Origin: Asparagopsis taxiformis
Lineage: Eukaryota > Rhodophyta > Florideophyceae > Bonnemaisoniales > Bonnemaisoniaceae
Length of the DNA: 64,000 bases
Direction of reading: 5' to 3'
Assembly (NCBI GenBank): GCA_030407315.1
Contig: JALQPE010002374.1
Coordinates: 23,298-87,297, forward strand
The notes under the pieces were generated by a model. It saw only the letters and a list, made by a program, of their open reading frames with translations, ran no database searches and was not told the DNA's origin. The position numbers and the translations under genes are program-made. Shown one piece after another: positions 63,904 to 64,000 of the stretch; position 1 is the stretch's first letter; each line of letters begins with the position of its first letter.

Positions 63904-64000
63904 CATCGAGCACGCTAATGGAATCGGAAGAAGCAACCGGACGAGGTTCTGATTCCATTTCAACTGGAGGCCCGATAGACCGAAATGCTGGGGATGAAGC

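Overview
This is a eukaryotic nuclear window made almost entirely of nested transposable elements, with very few candidate host genes. Long intronless polyproteins, chromodomain Gypsy elements, a Copia element, hAT, PIF/Harbinger-like and CACTA-like DNA transposons, and a glutamate-receptor-like gene with a short GT-AG intron all point to a eukaryote. A florideophyte red alga (Chondrus-like) fits the style of compact genes among LTR-element nests. That is recollection and inference: no ribosomal or organellar marker is present.

Layout. (1) 1-23655 is a nest of Gypsy elements. G0 (minus strand) is split by G1 (minus, 1-8715) inserted in its gag and by G2 (plus, 9916-23136, target duplication CCCTG) inserted in its LTR. 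G0 itself sits in a CACTA-like transposon (copy A, about 23656-25733). (2) 27287-32509 is a complete Copia element on the minus strand (120-bp LTRs, target duplication ATTAC). (3) 33154-35084 is a broken ionotropic-glutamate-receptor-like gene. (4) 38410-40437 is a DDE transposon with 33-bp inverted ends. (5) 40653-42812 encodes a large two-helix membrane protein of unknown function. Its upstream region carries a 110-bp tandem duplication. (6) 42966-48967 is a very young, intact Gypsy element, G4 (LTRs differ by one indel, target duplication GCTTG). (7) 49290-51704 is an internally deleted CACTA-like copy B with a Ulp1-type protease. (8) 51705-52356 is a G1-family LTR. (9) 52357-60896 is G3, a sister of G2, with a hAT transposon (52506-55136, 8-bp target duplication) in its 5' LTR and a truncated 3' end. 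(10) 60897-64000 holds a perfect palindrome, a 35-bp minisatellite, a 137-bp foldback and a possible gene start.

Mechanistic threads. All three Gypsy families place pol in the -1 frame relative to gag. Each has a GGRAAAC heptamer in the gag frame just before the gag stop, followed after 3-5 nt by a stable hairpin: a complete -1 frameshift signal. G2 and G3 share a second -1 overlap inside gag. G1 and G2 carry an extra ORF convergent to pol near the 3' LTR. G0, G1 and G2 use the same 18-nt primer binding site. The G4 leader holds an array of hairpins with a conserved 13-nt loop and stems that change in a compensatory way. This array is the least expected structure in the window.
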